The notes under the pieces are model-generated. The model did no database searches, was not told the origin of the DNA, and saw nothing but the letters and a program-made list of their open reading frames with translations. A stretch of DNA of 23,998 nt, from NCBI GenBank assembly GCA_017936245.1, contig JAGBFY010000074.1, positions 1 to 23,998 on the forward strand, read 5' to 3'. The position numbers and the translations under genes are program-made. Shown here piece after piece: positions 6,809-15,200 of the stretch. Source of the DNA: Kiritimatiellia bacterium (GTDB taxonomy: Bacteria; Verrucomicrobiota; Kiritimatiellia; RFP12; UBA1067). How positions within the stretch are numbered: position 1 is the first letter of the stretch; every line of letters starts with the position of its first letter.

Positions 6809-7426
6809 TCATAGCCCGCCAGCTGTGCGGGCTATTATTGTAATGCAAGCGGACACTCCGTCATCCGCATAACCGGCATGCACGGCGGCGACGGCGGAAG
6901 GCGCAATCCTATCGCCCCTGTAGAAGACAACCGCATCGTCTGACTGGATTTCATGGGCAACCCACCCTGCTCCGGCAAGAGTCCCCTTGGCGCGGGCGAG
7001 CGCCTGTTCCCTGTCCATTGCAAGCAGACCAGAAACGAATTCAGACGTTCTGTCCCTGTTCGAATAGCGCAGCGTCTCTGTCATTCCGGCAACAAGTGGG
7101 ATCTGCACAAACTCACCGATAGGCATATTCAAGGCGGGCATATAGACCTTTTCAGAGAAATGGCCACTGGTGTATTTGTCGTCACTAAATATCCCCGGAA
7201 TGTCAAAGCCGAACTCATCACGTCTGTCAGCTGTAACCACACCGGTTTCTGCCGATAAAGCTCGAGTTCCAGCCTCTTCACGAACCTCCTTGAGAAGCCC
7301 AATGTTTTCAAGGAATACAGGCAAAAACTCCACCGTAGCCGCGATTATGATGACAATCGCGATGATGGCGATGACAAACTCTGCCATAGCCTGACCGGAA
7401 CGGGTCTTTCTGACATCAAATGCCAT
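6809..7426 (-). CDS. TadE-like minor pseudopilin (second copy)
   Basis: The product is 205 residues starting from the ATG at 7426, which has a very strong GGAGG ribosome site about nine bases upstream. In-frame codons further upstream lie inside the preceding gene and are not needed. The N-terminus is KTRSGQAMAEF followed by a long isoleucine/valine/alanine membrane helix. That is a prepilin-type segment with Gly-Gln at the processing site and Glu at +5, as in TadE proteins. The rest (about 150 residues) is an extracytoplasmic domain without recognised motifs. It is the last gene of the pilin cassette and overlaps the TadG-like gene by 11 bases. TadE-like is a family-level call; a role as a minor pilin or pilus-assembly factor is inferred. 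Confidence 0.65.
   Translation of the reverse strand: MAFDVRKTRSGQAMAEFVIAIIAIVIIIAATVEFLPVFLENIGLLKEVREEAGTRALSAETGVVTADRRDEFGFDIPGIFSDDKYTSGHFSEKVYMPALNMPIGEFVQIPLVAGMTETLRYSNRDRTSEFVSGLLAMDREQALARAKGTLAGAGWVAHEIQSDDAVVFYRGDRIAPSAVAAVHAGYADDGVSACITIIARTAGGL
6811..6835. terminator. Hairpin between converging argF and pilin cassette
   Basis: A perfect 9-base stem (ATAGCCCGC at 6811-6819 pairing with GCGGGCTAT at 6827-6835) surrounds a 7-base loop. It lies 28 bases after the argF stop. The tail after it is only weakly T-rich (TATTG). It also overlaps the last base of the converging TadE-like gene, so it may serve both directions. Confidence 0.55.
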
Positions 7427-8738
7427 AAGGTGTCCCTCCTCCACGCTCAGTGCCCTTGCCCGGAGGTCTGCAACCGTCGGCATCGCTATGTCCATGCTGA
7501 GAATACCATGTTTCTGCGGCATTGCGGAAACTTTCGCTGCTATATTCGTCCAACAAATGCAGATAAGAATTTATGCCGCCTGGCATACCAAGAAGTCCGA
7601 GCATGGATCTTATATGATTCAGGTTGGCCATTCCGTACCTCCCCGCCGCTCCCGGCCCAAACGGCAGAAGCCTTGTACGGGGAAACGAAGGCAAAACGAT
7701 GGATGGCGTAACCGATGTCACTTTCCTTCCGTTCACATGGCCCAAGGCCTTCGCCGCCGCCTGGGCGGCGATGAAATTCGTCTGCGCGGCGAGTGATGCA
7801 AGCGATACAGATCCCTCAATCCTCACAGTGGCGCTGCCGCCGCAGACGTTGTATTCGTCCCGGAGTGGCGTAAGCCAGGGAAATCTCGAAAAGCTGAAAT
7901 CGCCAGGCAGATCGCGCCATTCCGACTGGTCGTACACACACCATTGGCGCACGGTGAACAGGGTTGCGTTCGTCGTCAACGCCAGACTGTTCACCACTGT
8001 GTCATCCACTCCGCAGTCGCGAGCCATATCGGCAAGGTCGCCGATATAGCCACTGTATAACGATCCGTTTTCCCAGCCAATGCCGATATTGCCGAAACAG
8101 GCGTTTACACCGGAAAGCATAATTTCTTCAGGATCTGGCGCACCAGACGGTATCTCGGGCAGTCTATGTCCGCCCCCATTGTAACGGCAGCACAAAGTCC
8201 TGAAATCCCTATTCCGTATCGCCTCATAGAAATCCGGATCGGTGCGCGGATCAACGCAACCGGCCCGAAGGATTGCGGCATTGTCCACTCCAGCCCTGAT
8301 TCCGTCGCGGATCACCACATCCAGCATACGCCGATAGCCTTCATCCATGAACTCCGAGACAAGTCTAGCGGCAAGGGTCATGTCCTCAGAGATCCGCACA
8401 CCGTTCTTTTCCGCTATCTCGTTCGCCGCCTTGAATCCGATGGTGGGACCGATGAACGCAAGCCGGCTCTGAAGCTGTACGGCACCGGATATCGCGTTTA
8501 CATTTGACTGACATATGGCGGCGAGATGCGCAATGTTGAGATCACCGATCATGTTCAGTGTCGTGCCCTGCCAACGAGCAAGCGCAAGCGCTGAAGCGTC
8601 GGCGGCGTTCTGCAGACGGATCTTCGACCTTGACGACGTAAAGATATCGACATTGAGCGCAAAAAGAAGAGTAAGACCCGCGAGTATCAGCACGAGAAAT
8701 ATCGCCACCTGGCCTTCTTTATGCTTTCGCGCCATCAT
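7416..8738 (-). CDS. TadG-like pilus assembly protein
   Basis: The 440-residue protein opens with KHKEGQVAIFLVLILAGLTLLFAL, reported here as residues 5-28: a positively charged start, Gly-Gln and one membrane helix. It is followed by SKIRLQNAADASALALARW, the hallmark of the TadG N-terminal (TadE/TadG-like) domain. The long C-terminal part is predicted to be outside the membrane. It contains several cysteines, including a CC pair, that could form disulfides; no von Willebrand A metal site was recognised. It starts at tandem ATGs (8738, 8735). The first overlaps the upstream TadE-like stop by four bases (ATGA), and no Shine-Dalgarno sequence is visible, so coupling is likely. The domain call for the N-terminus is firm; the rest is unassigned. 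Confidence 0.7.
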   Translation of the reverse strand: MMARKHKEGQVAIFLVLILAGLTLLFALNVDIFTSSRSKIRLQNAADASALALARWQGTTLNMIGDLNIAHLAAICQSNVNAISGAVQLQSRLAFIGPTIGFKAANEIAEKNGVRISEDMTLAARLVSEFMDEGYRRMLDVVIRDGIRAGVDNAAILRAGCVDPRTDPDFYEAIRNRDFRTLCCRYNGGGHRLPEIPSGAPDPEEIMLSGVNACFGNIGIGWENGSLYSGYIGDLADMARDCGVDDTVVNSLALTTNATLFTVRQWCVYDQSEWRDLPGDFSFSRFPWLTPLRDEYNVCGGSATVRIEGSVSLASLAAQTNFIAAQAAAKALGHVNGRKVTSVTPSIVLPSFPRTRLLPFGPGAAGRYGMANLNHIRSMLGLLGMPGGINSYLHLLDEYSSESFRNAAETWYSQHGHSDADGCRPPGKGTERGGGTPYGI

Positions 8739-9289
8739 TGCAGATAGTCCGGATAGTGCGCCTCTACTGTCGCTGTTGCCGATATATCAACCTTGTCCTC
8801 GCAGGTTTGACATTTCTTTCCCACAAAAACATCGAAGCTAAAGTCATCCGGACGGCGTTGCGTAACAGTTGCTGCGGCTGGAGTATTGCCGGAGGTCGCC
8901 TGTATGTAGGTGTCTCCGTTCTGCCAGTATTCGAAATCAAGCACCGCATCCGCCTGCGCTTCGTATTCGCTCATCAGGTAGTCGCCGATCTTGTTGTATC
9001 TGGACTGGAGCGACAATGTCCCGTCACCAGAATCCGCCGCCGTAAGGCACTTGCCCGCAGCTGGCATCGTCGACAGGCGCGCAATCTTCCTCAGCATGAA
9101 ATCGTTGTACCCGACGGCTCGCGCCCGGGCGCATTTCGCCGCCGCGTTTTCGACAAGAAGTTTCGCACGAATCTGATCCGAGAGATTGAAAAGCGCAAGG
9201 AAAACAAGCAGGATCACGACCATGGCCAATATCGACTCCACCATGGCCTGTCCACATCTGCGGCGAAACTCTACAGTCTCTCGGAACAT
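8735..9289 (-). CDS. TadE-like minor pseudopilin (first copy)
   Basis: This 184-residue protein has an N-terminus RRRCGQAMVES followed by the hydrophobic helix ILAMVVILLVFLALF. This is the prepilin-like arrangement of TadE proteins: basic residues, Gly-Gln junction, Glu at +5. The remaining part is predicted to be extracytoplasmic, with a CQTC pair near residues 160-163. The ATG at 9289 has GGA six bases upstream and lies 19 bases inside the preceding mini-pilin gene. The stop overlaps the TadG-like start. Its partner proteins in known Tad systems are minor pilins that interact with Flp. That role is inferred here from family and order. Confidence 0.68.
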   Translation of the reverse strand: MFRETVEFRRRCGQAMVESILAMVVILLVFLALFNLSDQIRAKLLVENAAAKCARARAVGYNDFMLRKIARLSTMPAAGKCLTAADSGDGTLSLQSRYNKIGDYLMSEYEAQADAVLDFEYWQNGDTYIQATSGNTPAAATVTQRRPDDFSFDVFVGKKCQTCEDKVDISATATVEAHYPDYLQ

Positions 9290-9450
9290 ATCACATCCGT
9301 TGTATGGACAGCAACCCTGCTCGGTGCTTTCAGGAAATGGACAGCCGCAAAAACAGCGGCAGACAGCGCAATGAACACAAGTATGTACTCAAGTGCTGTC
9401 TGTCCGCGGCGGCTGCCGTGCCGCATCCTTGCTTTGCCTGCGGCTTCCAT
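9271..9450 (-). CDS. 59-residue Flp-like mini-pilin
   Basis: This short gene lies between the Flp pilin and the first TadE-like gene. The product contains RRGQTALEYILVFIALS, with Gly-Gln at the processing site, Glu at +5 and Tyr at +6, exactly the Flp pattern. It then has a hydrophobic helix and only about 20 further residues. It is on the same strand as the cassette, begins 9 bases after the Flp stop and overlaps the next gene by 19 bases. Both facts support a real gene. The ATG at 9450 lacks a strong ribosome site; an ATG eight codons later would still keep the pilin motif. It may be a minor Flp-type subunit. No homologue can be named by eye. Confidence 0.65.
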   Translation of the reverse strand: MEAAGKARMRHGSRRGQTALEYILVFIALSAAVFAAVHFLKAPSRVAVHTTDVICSERL

Positions 9451-9459
9451 GAAAGGAAC

Positions 9460-9684
9460 TCAGTTTTCGCCGAGCTTCTTGATCGTATCCTCGGAGATGT
9501 TGTCCGCGGCCTCGCGCGCCTTGGAGCCTTCCTCTTCAGAAATGGCTTCCGTAGCTCCGGCGACCTTCTTGGCCGTGGCTCTTCCGAAATACGTAAACAC
9601 GGCAATCAAAGAAATGGCGATAAGTGCAACGATGATGATGTATTCAAGCATCGTCTGACCTTTTTTGTTCTTTTTTGTCTTCAT
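9460..9684 (-). CDS. flp: Flp-type major pilin
   Basis: The product is 74 residues from the ATG at 9684. That start is chosen because GGAGGAGG lies five bases upstream, overlapping a spurious earlier ATG at 9699. The N-terminus is KTKKNKKGQTMLEY followed by a membrane helix: lysine-rich leader, Gly-Gln cleavage junction, Glu+5 and Tyr+6, the defining features of Flp pilins. The C-terminal part is short, charged and helical (EAISEEEGSKAREAA). Flp subunits assemble into thin bundle-forming Tad pili used for surface attachment. The strong ribosome site suits a high-copy structural subunit. It follows mtaB by 30 bases, with a promoter-like element over the mtaB stop. Confidence 0.85.
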   Translation of the reverse strand: MKTKKNKKGQTMLEYIIIVALIAISLIAVFTYFGRATAKKVAGATEAISEEEGSKAREAADNISEDTIKKLGEN

Positions 9685-9714
9685 GGCGACCTCCTCCATT
9701 TTATTCTTTTTTTC

Positions 9715-10977
9715 CTATGCGCGTATTGTAGCAGATAACGAACCAGTTTTGGGAAAATAATCATCGACTACCGCCCGGACAATTGACCGACGCGGAGCGG
9801 TACCTTTCAGCAGACACCTTACATATTCATCCGTGCGACCGTTGCCGTCCCGCTCCACACACACCTCCACCTCCTGTCCTATGAGACTGCGTGCGAACCG
9901 CTCGTGATTTGCGACGGCTATTATCTCAAGTTCCTTGGCCCTCGCCCTGCGCACTTCGACCGGCACAACCGGTGTCATCGTCGCAGCCTCTGTCCCCTCG
10001 CGCTCGGAATACGGAAAGATGTGGAGATGAGGGATGAGGAATGGGAGATGAGAGATGGGAGATGAGAGATGAGTAATGGGAAATGGGAGGTGGGAAGAAA
10101 TGAATGCCTTTGTCGCCTCGAAGTCGGCATCGGTTTCGCCTGGGAAGCCGGTTATCACATCCGCGCCGAATGCGAGCCGTTCCCCGAAACGTCGAGTTGC
10201 ATCCACACAGAATTCCTCAACCTGTTCGATCGTGTACGGACGGCGCATCAGACGGAGTATGCGGTTCGATCCTGACTGGAGAGACAGATGCAGGAACCGA
10301 CATATGTTTGGGTTCGCCTCCATTGCATCCAAAAGCGAAGTGTCGCAGAGACCAGGTTCAATCGATCCAAGCCGAACACGATGTCCAGAAGATTCAATCT
10401 CTGCAATCGCGGACACAAGTTCTGGAAGGCGGCGATTGGAATCACGGTACAGGCAGAGGTTGCATCCTGTCACGACGATTTCGTGAAATCCGGCATTGAT
10501 GTATGCCCTTGCTCGCGACAATGCCTGTTCGAACGGCACGGACACAGGAGAGCCCCTGAACGACGGAACGATGCAGAATGCGCACTTTCCCGAACATCCG
10601 TCCTGCACCTTGAGATAGGCTCGGGAAAACCGTCGGTTAACCGGTGCTGATACATCCGGGAGAGATGGCGGCGCAAGGTACGCAGGAACGGGTTTTGCGT
10701 CTGGAAGGCAGCCGACGGTCAATATCTCTGCATCTGGGAACCGGATACGCAATTGGGCAATCTTCTTTTCGCAGTCACTCTGAGCCTTGGCGGTCACGGA
10801 ACAGCCCCGCACGACAATCACATCCGGAACGGCGGCATTCAATTCATCCACCTCATCGACAGAGGACGGCAACTGCACGACATCCCAACCTGCGGCGGCA
10901 TACTCCGCCTCCAGGTCAAGAGATTCCGCCCTGTTCAATCTGCATCCGAATGTCACAAAGCAAATTCTCATCGTCAT
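9715..10977 (-). CDS. mtaB: MtaB-like tRNA methylthiotransferase (radical SAM)
   Basis: This MiaB-family protein (about 420 residues) should add a methylthio group to threonylcarbamoyladenosine-37 of tRNA. Three N-terminal cluster cysteines lie in TFGCRLN (Cys12), VRGCSVT (Cys59) and VGCLPDA (Cys90). The radical-SAM motif is CSGKCAFC (Cys128, 132, 135). TGCNLCLY, RLGSIEP, HLSLQSGSNRIL and ITGFPGETDADF follow, and a TRAM-like C-terminal part with FARSLIGQEVEVCVE completes the fold. Between ATKAFI and LHIFPYSEREGT, homologues have a short loop; here about 21 extra residues come from a 7-base DNA repeat. The start is uncertain: ATG at 10977 or 10971, neither with a ribosome site. MtaB is preferred over MiaB because of the FGCRLNRAES start; the exact tRNA target is inferred. 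Confidence 0.85.
   Translation of the reverse strand: MTMRICFVTFGCRLNRAESLDLEAEYAAAGWDVVQLPSSVDEVDELNAAVPDVIVVRGCSVTAKAQSDCEKKIAQLRIRFPDAEILTVGCLPDAKPVPAYLAPPSLPDVSAPVNRRFSRAYLKVQDGCSGKCAFCIVPSFRGSPVSVPFEQALSRARAYINAGFHEIVVTGCNLCLYRDSNRRLPELVSAIAEIESSGHRVRLGSIEPGLCDTSLLDAMEANPNICRFLHLSLQSGSNRILRLMRRPYTIEQVEEFCVDATRRFGERLAFGADVITGFPGETDADFEATKAFISSHLPFPITHLSSPISHLPFLIPHLHIFPYSEREGTEAATMTPVVPVEVRRARAKELEIIAVANHERFARSLIGQEVEVCVERDGNGRTDEYVRCLLKGTAPRRSIVRAVVDDYFPKTGSLSATIRA
9725..9733 (-). promoter_or_regulatory. Possible extended -10 promoter for the pilin cassette
   Basis: The minus strand reads TGCTACAAT, an extended -10 with one mismatch to TATAAT, just inside the end of mtaB and 40 bases before the flp ATG. 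It would allow the pilins to be expressed apart from mtaB. No clear -35 is present. Confidence 0.35.
10021..10097. repeat. Heptanucleotide tandem repeat inside mtaB
   Basis: On the plus strand 11 consecutive 7-base units fit TGRGRRA closely, for example tgggaga and tgagaga; the outermost units are the most diverged. On the coding strand 63 of these bases encode three heptapeptides, SHLPFPI, THLSSPI and SHLPFLI. One unit is not a multiple of three, so gain or loss of a single unit shifts the mtaB frame. Confidence 0.9.
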
Positions 10978-11014
10978 ACACAATGATTTCAATTACACGC
11001 GGCGATTCAGCCCA

Positions 11015-11677
11015 TCACATCACATGCCACAGGATGCAGAAGAAATGGCAGAGAGAACCTGAAAGAACGAAAAGATGCCAGACCGGATGATGATACGGCA
11101 GACTTTTCCAAAGGTAGAACACACATCCAACCGTGTACAATCCCCCTCCAAGAAGAAGCCACATAAGACCTGTCGCATGCAATGCACGGGCCAACGGCAC
11201 TATCGCCACAATAGCCACCCACCCCATCGCAATGTAAGCCGCTGTGGAAAGATACTGCCTCTTGCCGGTATTCCAAACCTTTACAAGAACCCCAACCAGA
11301 ACAGCAAACCACTCGATGCCAAATATCGTCCAACCCAAAACCGCGTGGCCATTTGACCGCAATGTCACAAGACAGAACGGAGTGTATGTGCCGGCAATCA
11401 GGAAGTATATCGCCATGTGGTCAAGAATGTTCAAGACATCCTTCGCCGGCTTGTATGTTACGGCATGATAGGCGCTGGAAATCGCATAAAGCAGAATGAC
11501 CGTAAACCCGAAAATGCAACCGGACGTAATCTTCCAGCCCAAGTTCACTCCAGAATGAACGGACTGCCATACAAGCAGCGCAATCATTGCGGCTCCCAGA
11601 TGGGAGCCGACAATGTGTATAACGGAATTCGCAACCTCTTCTCCGGCCGTTGCGGGAGCCTCCCAGCTTGTGACCAT
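11015..11677 (-). CDS. trhA: TrhA/hemolysin III family membrane protein
   Basis: The 220-residue protein has about seven membrane segments and the conserved pattern of the PAQR-like TrhA (YqfA, hemolysin III) family. The pattern includes SSAYHAVTY (His71), LDHMAIYFLIAGTYTPF (Asp86, His87) and a C-terminal PYHHPVWHLFVLSGSLCHFF with clustered histidines (196, 197, 201, 211). These polar residues probably form a metal site within the membrane. E. coli TrhA affects membrane lipid and energy homeostasis; haemolysis is an old annotation and is not implied here. The ATG at 11677 is 4 bases after the secG stop, so it is likely coupled. The open frame continues further upstream, but that part runs in the wrong frame through secG's repetitive tail and is excluded. 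Confidence 0.85.
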   Translation of the reverse strand: MVTSWEAPATAGEEVANSVIHIVGSHLGAAMIALLVWQSVHSGVNLGWKITSGCIFGFTVILLYAISSAYHAVTYKPAKDVLNILDHMAIYFLIAGTYTPFCLVTLRSNGHAVLGWTIFGIEWFAVLVGVLVKVWNTGKRQYLSTAAYIAMGWVAIVAIVPLARALHATGLMWLLLGGGLYTVGCVFYLWKSLPYHHPVWHLFVLSGSLCHFFCILWHVM

Positions 11678-11681
11678 CCGG

Positions 11682-12077
11682 TTACTTCGCGGGAGCGGCA
11701 GGAGCCGGAGCCGCAGGAGCAGCAGGAGCAGCAGGTGCCGCAGGTGCCGCAGGAGCAGCAGGCATTTCAGGTGCAGGCATCGCAGGAGCCTGCTGTGCAG
11801 GAGCGGGAGCCTCAACGCTGCTCATGACGCTCTTCGTGTTCACCGTCGAAGTAAAACGAGCCAAAGCAAGCGTGTTAAGAAGGAAGATCGCACCGAGTAT
11901 GGCGGTGGCCTTGATAAGCACATTACCGGCATCAGCACCAAAGGCAGCTTCAGCCATTCCGCCGCCGATAACGCCACCCAAACCGCCCTCTTTCGGCTTC
12001 TGAAGCAGGACTACACCCGCCAAAAGCAGACAGACAACGACTTCAATGACATACAGAAATCCAATAAGAATCGACAT
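11682..12077 (-). CDS. secG: SecG preprotein translocase subunit
   Basis: The 131-residue protein has two membrane helices (about residues 3-25 and 52-75) joined by a glycine-rich cytoplasmic loop, LLQKPKEGGLGGVIGGG, the typical SecG motif. SecG assists SecYE in exporting the signal-peptide proteins abundant in this window. After residue 89 the tail is almost purely alanine and proline (PAAPAAPAAP pattern), longer than the usual SecG C-terminus. It ends in a lysine before the stop. The ATG has GGAAGAGAG about five bases upstream and follows a good promoter. It heads a possible secG-trhA-mtaB transcription unit. Confidence 0.9.
   Translation of the reverse strand: MSILIGFLYVIEVVVCLLLAGVVLLQKPKEGGLGGVIGGGMAEAAFGADAGNVLIKATAILGAIFLLNTLALARFTSTVNTKSVMSSVEAPAPAQQAPAMPAPEMPAAPAAPAAPAAPAAPAAPAPAAPAK
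11700..11770. repeat. Alanine/proline-coding low-complexity repeat in secG
   Basis: Near-identical 9- to 12-base units built from GCAGGAGCA and GCAGGTGCC (plus strand) encode the PAAPAAPAA tail of SecG. All visible units keep the reading frame. Confidence 0.7.
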
Positions 12078-12109
12078 TTTACTCTCTTCCTTTCTAAAAA
12101 AGTCCCGAT

Positions 12110-12138
12110 ATTATACCGAAAACCACCTCAATGTGCAA
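12110..12138 (-). promoter_or_regulatory. Sigma-70-like promoter of secG
   Basis: The minus strand has TTGCAC (12133-12138), a 17-base spacer and a perfect TATAAT (12110-12115). The secG ATG lies 32 bases downstream with a good ribosome site. This is the best -35/-10 pair seen in the window. Confidence 0.6.
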
Positions 12139-12229
12139 GCGTCTTGTTTTGGCTGGCGGAGCGCTATAGAATCTATCTGACAATGGTGATCTCGAAAAAC
12201 GGGAACACCCAATCCAACCACATCAAAAA

Positions 12230-15200
12230 CTATCTGAAAACAACGGAGACCTCCGCACGGACGACCGGCTGGGCGGGGACTATCGCAACTCGCCAGGGTT
12301 CCCAAGGCGCACGCGGATTAGGCACCTTCTCTTTCTTGAGAGTATGCCCTGCTGGAGAAACCGAAATCTCCGGCGAGCAGTCAATGCCGTCATAGACGAG
12401 ATATGGAACCTCAAATGCAGTAGGCTCCGTGAACTCGAACACGTCCTTTACCGTGAGCGATGCGCCTGAACGCTCCCACGTGAAAGTGCGCACAAGACTT
12501 TTGAGAGCCTTGATGCCATAGGCACCTTTGATCTCAATCGATACGGAACACTTCTCTTTGCCGAAATCCTGAGAAAGCACTTTTGCGCGATACTGCGCAC
12601 CGGTTTCCTGAAGTTTACCATCGATTACGGGAACTGGATGTCCGTACGAGTTCAATATCGGCGATGTGTATCTACGCGAGGAGAACGTCCTTGCTGTATA
12701 CTCTTCCCTTCCGGCATCTCCGCTCACGAACTTCCCATCTTTGACGACATAATACGAGCCGATGTCGTTGTGGTTGTGATGCTCACCGTTATGCCCACCC
12801 TTGAACGCCACCGAGATGCCCTTTTCAGCCCTGAACAGCCATACCTGACCATCCGGGAAAACGCTGACTTGAGCAGGTTTGGAATCACTTCCCGGCCAAA
12901 GCATCTCGGCAAGACGAAGATTCGAAAGCGTCGGGCTTCCGTTGCCATCCGCAAATGCGGGAGACACACCGAGACTCAGCTCGTAGTTGCGGGCGTATTC
13001 GGCAATCTTGCGCTGGAGAGGACGCGTAAGGCTATCGACCTTTCCATCTGACATTCTTCTGAGCAGAAACCCCATCAGCATATGATGTCCGTAACCGTAG
13101 TTCCAATATCCCATGCCTTCAGAGCAGTAGCCGTCAGGAGTAAAACCGGAAAGATACGTATCAACGGACTTCATTGCGCCATCGATGAACTTCGCCCGAT
13201 CCACAGGGTCGTCAATGAACCCAAAGGCGGCGCACAGCACATTGTCCCAGCATACGGCATTCCAGTTGTTGAGTGAATCGATCCACCACTGGTAGATGCA
13301 GTAGGACATATCCTTCGGATCCCCTCCTTGCGACTTCATAAACCTGATATCCCTGCGGATAGGGGTGAATATGCGGAACTCCACCTCGCTTTTGACACGC
13401 GATACAAGAGCGGCATCGATCCTGTCGGCAAGACGATCCATGCAGCATGCGATAACGGCGGCAAGTTCGGAAGAAAAAAGATCCACACTCTGCGCTATTC
13501 CAAGCAGATTCCCGTTGCGCCCCCTGATCTGACCGTCATGAGCAGGAAACACCCACGTTTTCCAACCGCAGAATGTCCTGAGATAATCCTCTATCCGCGA
13601 AATGTACCGTCCCTTTCCCTCAGCCGCCTCTGCCGCTACAAGTATCTCGAAATTCTGCACAGCCGCAAACCAGCGCCGCTGGTATCTCGACCTGTTCCCG
13701 TTCCTTACATAATCCCAGTAAAGCTCATCAGAAGTATCAGGGATCGGCTCTTTGGCCACTTTTTCCGCATCGGGGAGCCCTAGCTTCTTGAACACGTGAG
13801 TTCCGTTGAAAATCCTGAAACGATATTTGTGTTCATCGGTGGGGAGACCCGTCTTTTCCGGGAATTTGGCCGCCAAAGACGCAAGCTCTGACTCTCCCCG
13901 TTTCATGTCCGCCAGAACAGAGAGCGATTCCTTGAACAGAAAGTCTCCGCGTACGGCATCGGATGCTTCCTTCACAGCCTTTTCCACATACGCGCGGTAC
14001 TTCGCGGCGGCGGTGGGAGGCAGCACCTGTATAAGTTCGCAAAGTCCGCGAATTGTACGCGCGGACGGATGAGCGTCACCAAGTGCCTTGTCCGCAGCGG
14101 CGATCGCATCGTCAAGCGCCTTGCGACGGGCTGTTTTGCGATAACGCATCGCAGCATCATACACTGGATTGCACTTACGGACATCCTTGAGAAGCGGATC
14201 GAATCTGGCGAAGTCAAAGGGCGGATTCCCATATAGATAGTAGTTGCGATGCCATTCCTCATCCACGGTATATTCAATCTCAAACACTCCCTGACCATTC
14301 CACTCTATCTTCCCGAGTTCCGCAATGGAATTGGCCTTGACATTGTACCGGTCCTCAAGCACGACACGTCCGCTCTCACGGTCGAACACCTTCACGTACC
14401 CTCTGACATCCCGGAATCTGTCGTTCACTGCAATAAGCGAATGGTCGTCCCTGATCATCACAAGCTCATCCTGCGAAGACATCTTTATGGCGTCATACGC
14501 CTGCTTCTTTCCAAAGTAATAGTCCACCACGCCATCGGAAACGATCGGCCAGCCGTCACGCAGGTTCCACCAGAGAAGCCCCCACATGCGCCCCTTCTTC
14601 GAACGGGAAAGCTCAATCCACGTCTTGAGCGCCTCAGCCTGCGCATGCTGCGAGGCAGACACAAAATCTTCAAGCTTATCGGGACAAGCGCCGAACATGA
14701 TCTCAGACTGCTTCGGCATTAGCGCATTGCGGTTGTCGCCGTGGACGGACGGTCCCTGTTCGGGATATGCAACCGTCGCCTTGCATCGCCACTCGTCGTT
14801 GAAAACGAACTTGTTGGTGACGCACGGCCAGGGATACACGCATCCGGGCGTCATCATGCGTTTGAGCGACTCCACGTTCGGACATCCATGGTATCCGGTC
14901 TCGCTCACGAAGGTCGGCGTATTGGCCGTCCAGAACGGACCCTTGAAATACTGGGAGCGCGGACCCCACAGGTGATCCTGGGATAGCTTCGCCTTGCCGG
15001 ACACGACATCCGGCGTCCACCACGGGGAGGACGGGATATATGGCGTGAACGGATCAAAATCCCTGAGAACGCGCGGCAGCACCTCGCGGCTGATGCGGTC
15101 ACCGGCGGGATCGGGGGCATTCTCCCTCCAGTCGCTCGCGACCGAACGATCCTGCTCGTTGTTCGCGCACCACAACGCAAGACATGGGTGCGACCTCAAG

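Noticed and set aside
7427..7522. Longer start for the second TadE-like gene
   Set aside because: The extra residues lie inside the TadG-like gene and precede the basic, prepilin-type start. A strong GGAGG site marks the ATG at 7426.
10021..10097. The heptamer array as a CRISPR or an intergenic repeat
   Set aside because: There are no spacers, the units are 7 bases and contiguous, and the array is wholly inside the mtaB coding frame.
11015..11677. Reading the hemolysin III name as a toxin
   Set aside because: The family consists of membrane homeostasis proteins widespread in harmless bacteria; nothing here suggests a secreted cytolysin.
11678..11815. In-frame N-terminal extension of the TrhA protein
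   Set aside because: It reads through the Ala/Pro repeat of secG in another frame, giving a Leu/Arg-rich low-complexity stretch. The family start fits the ATG at 11677.
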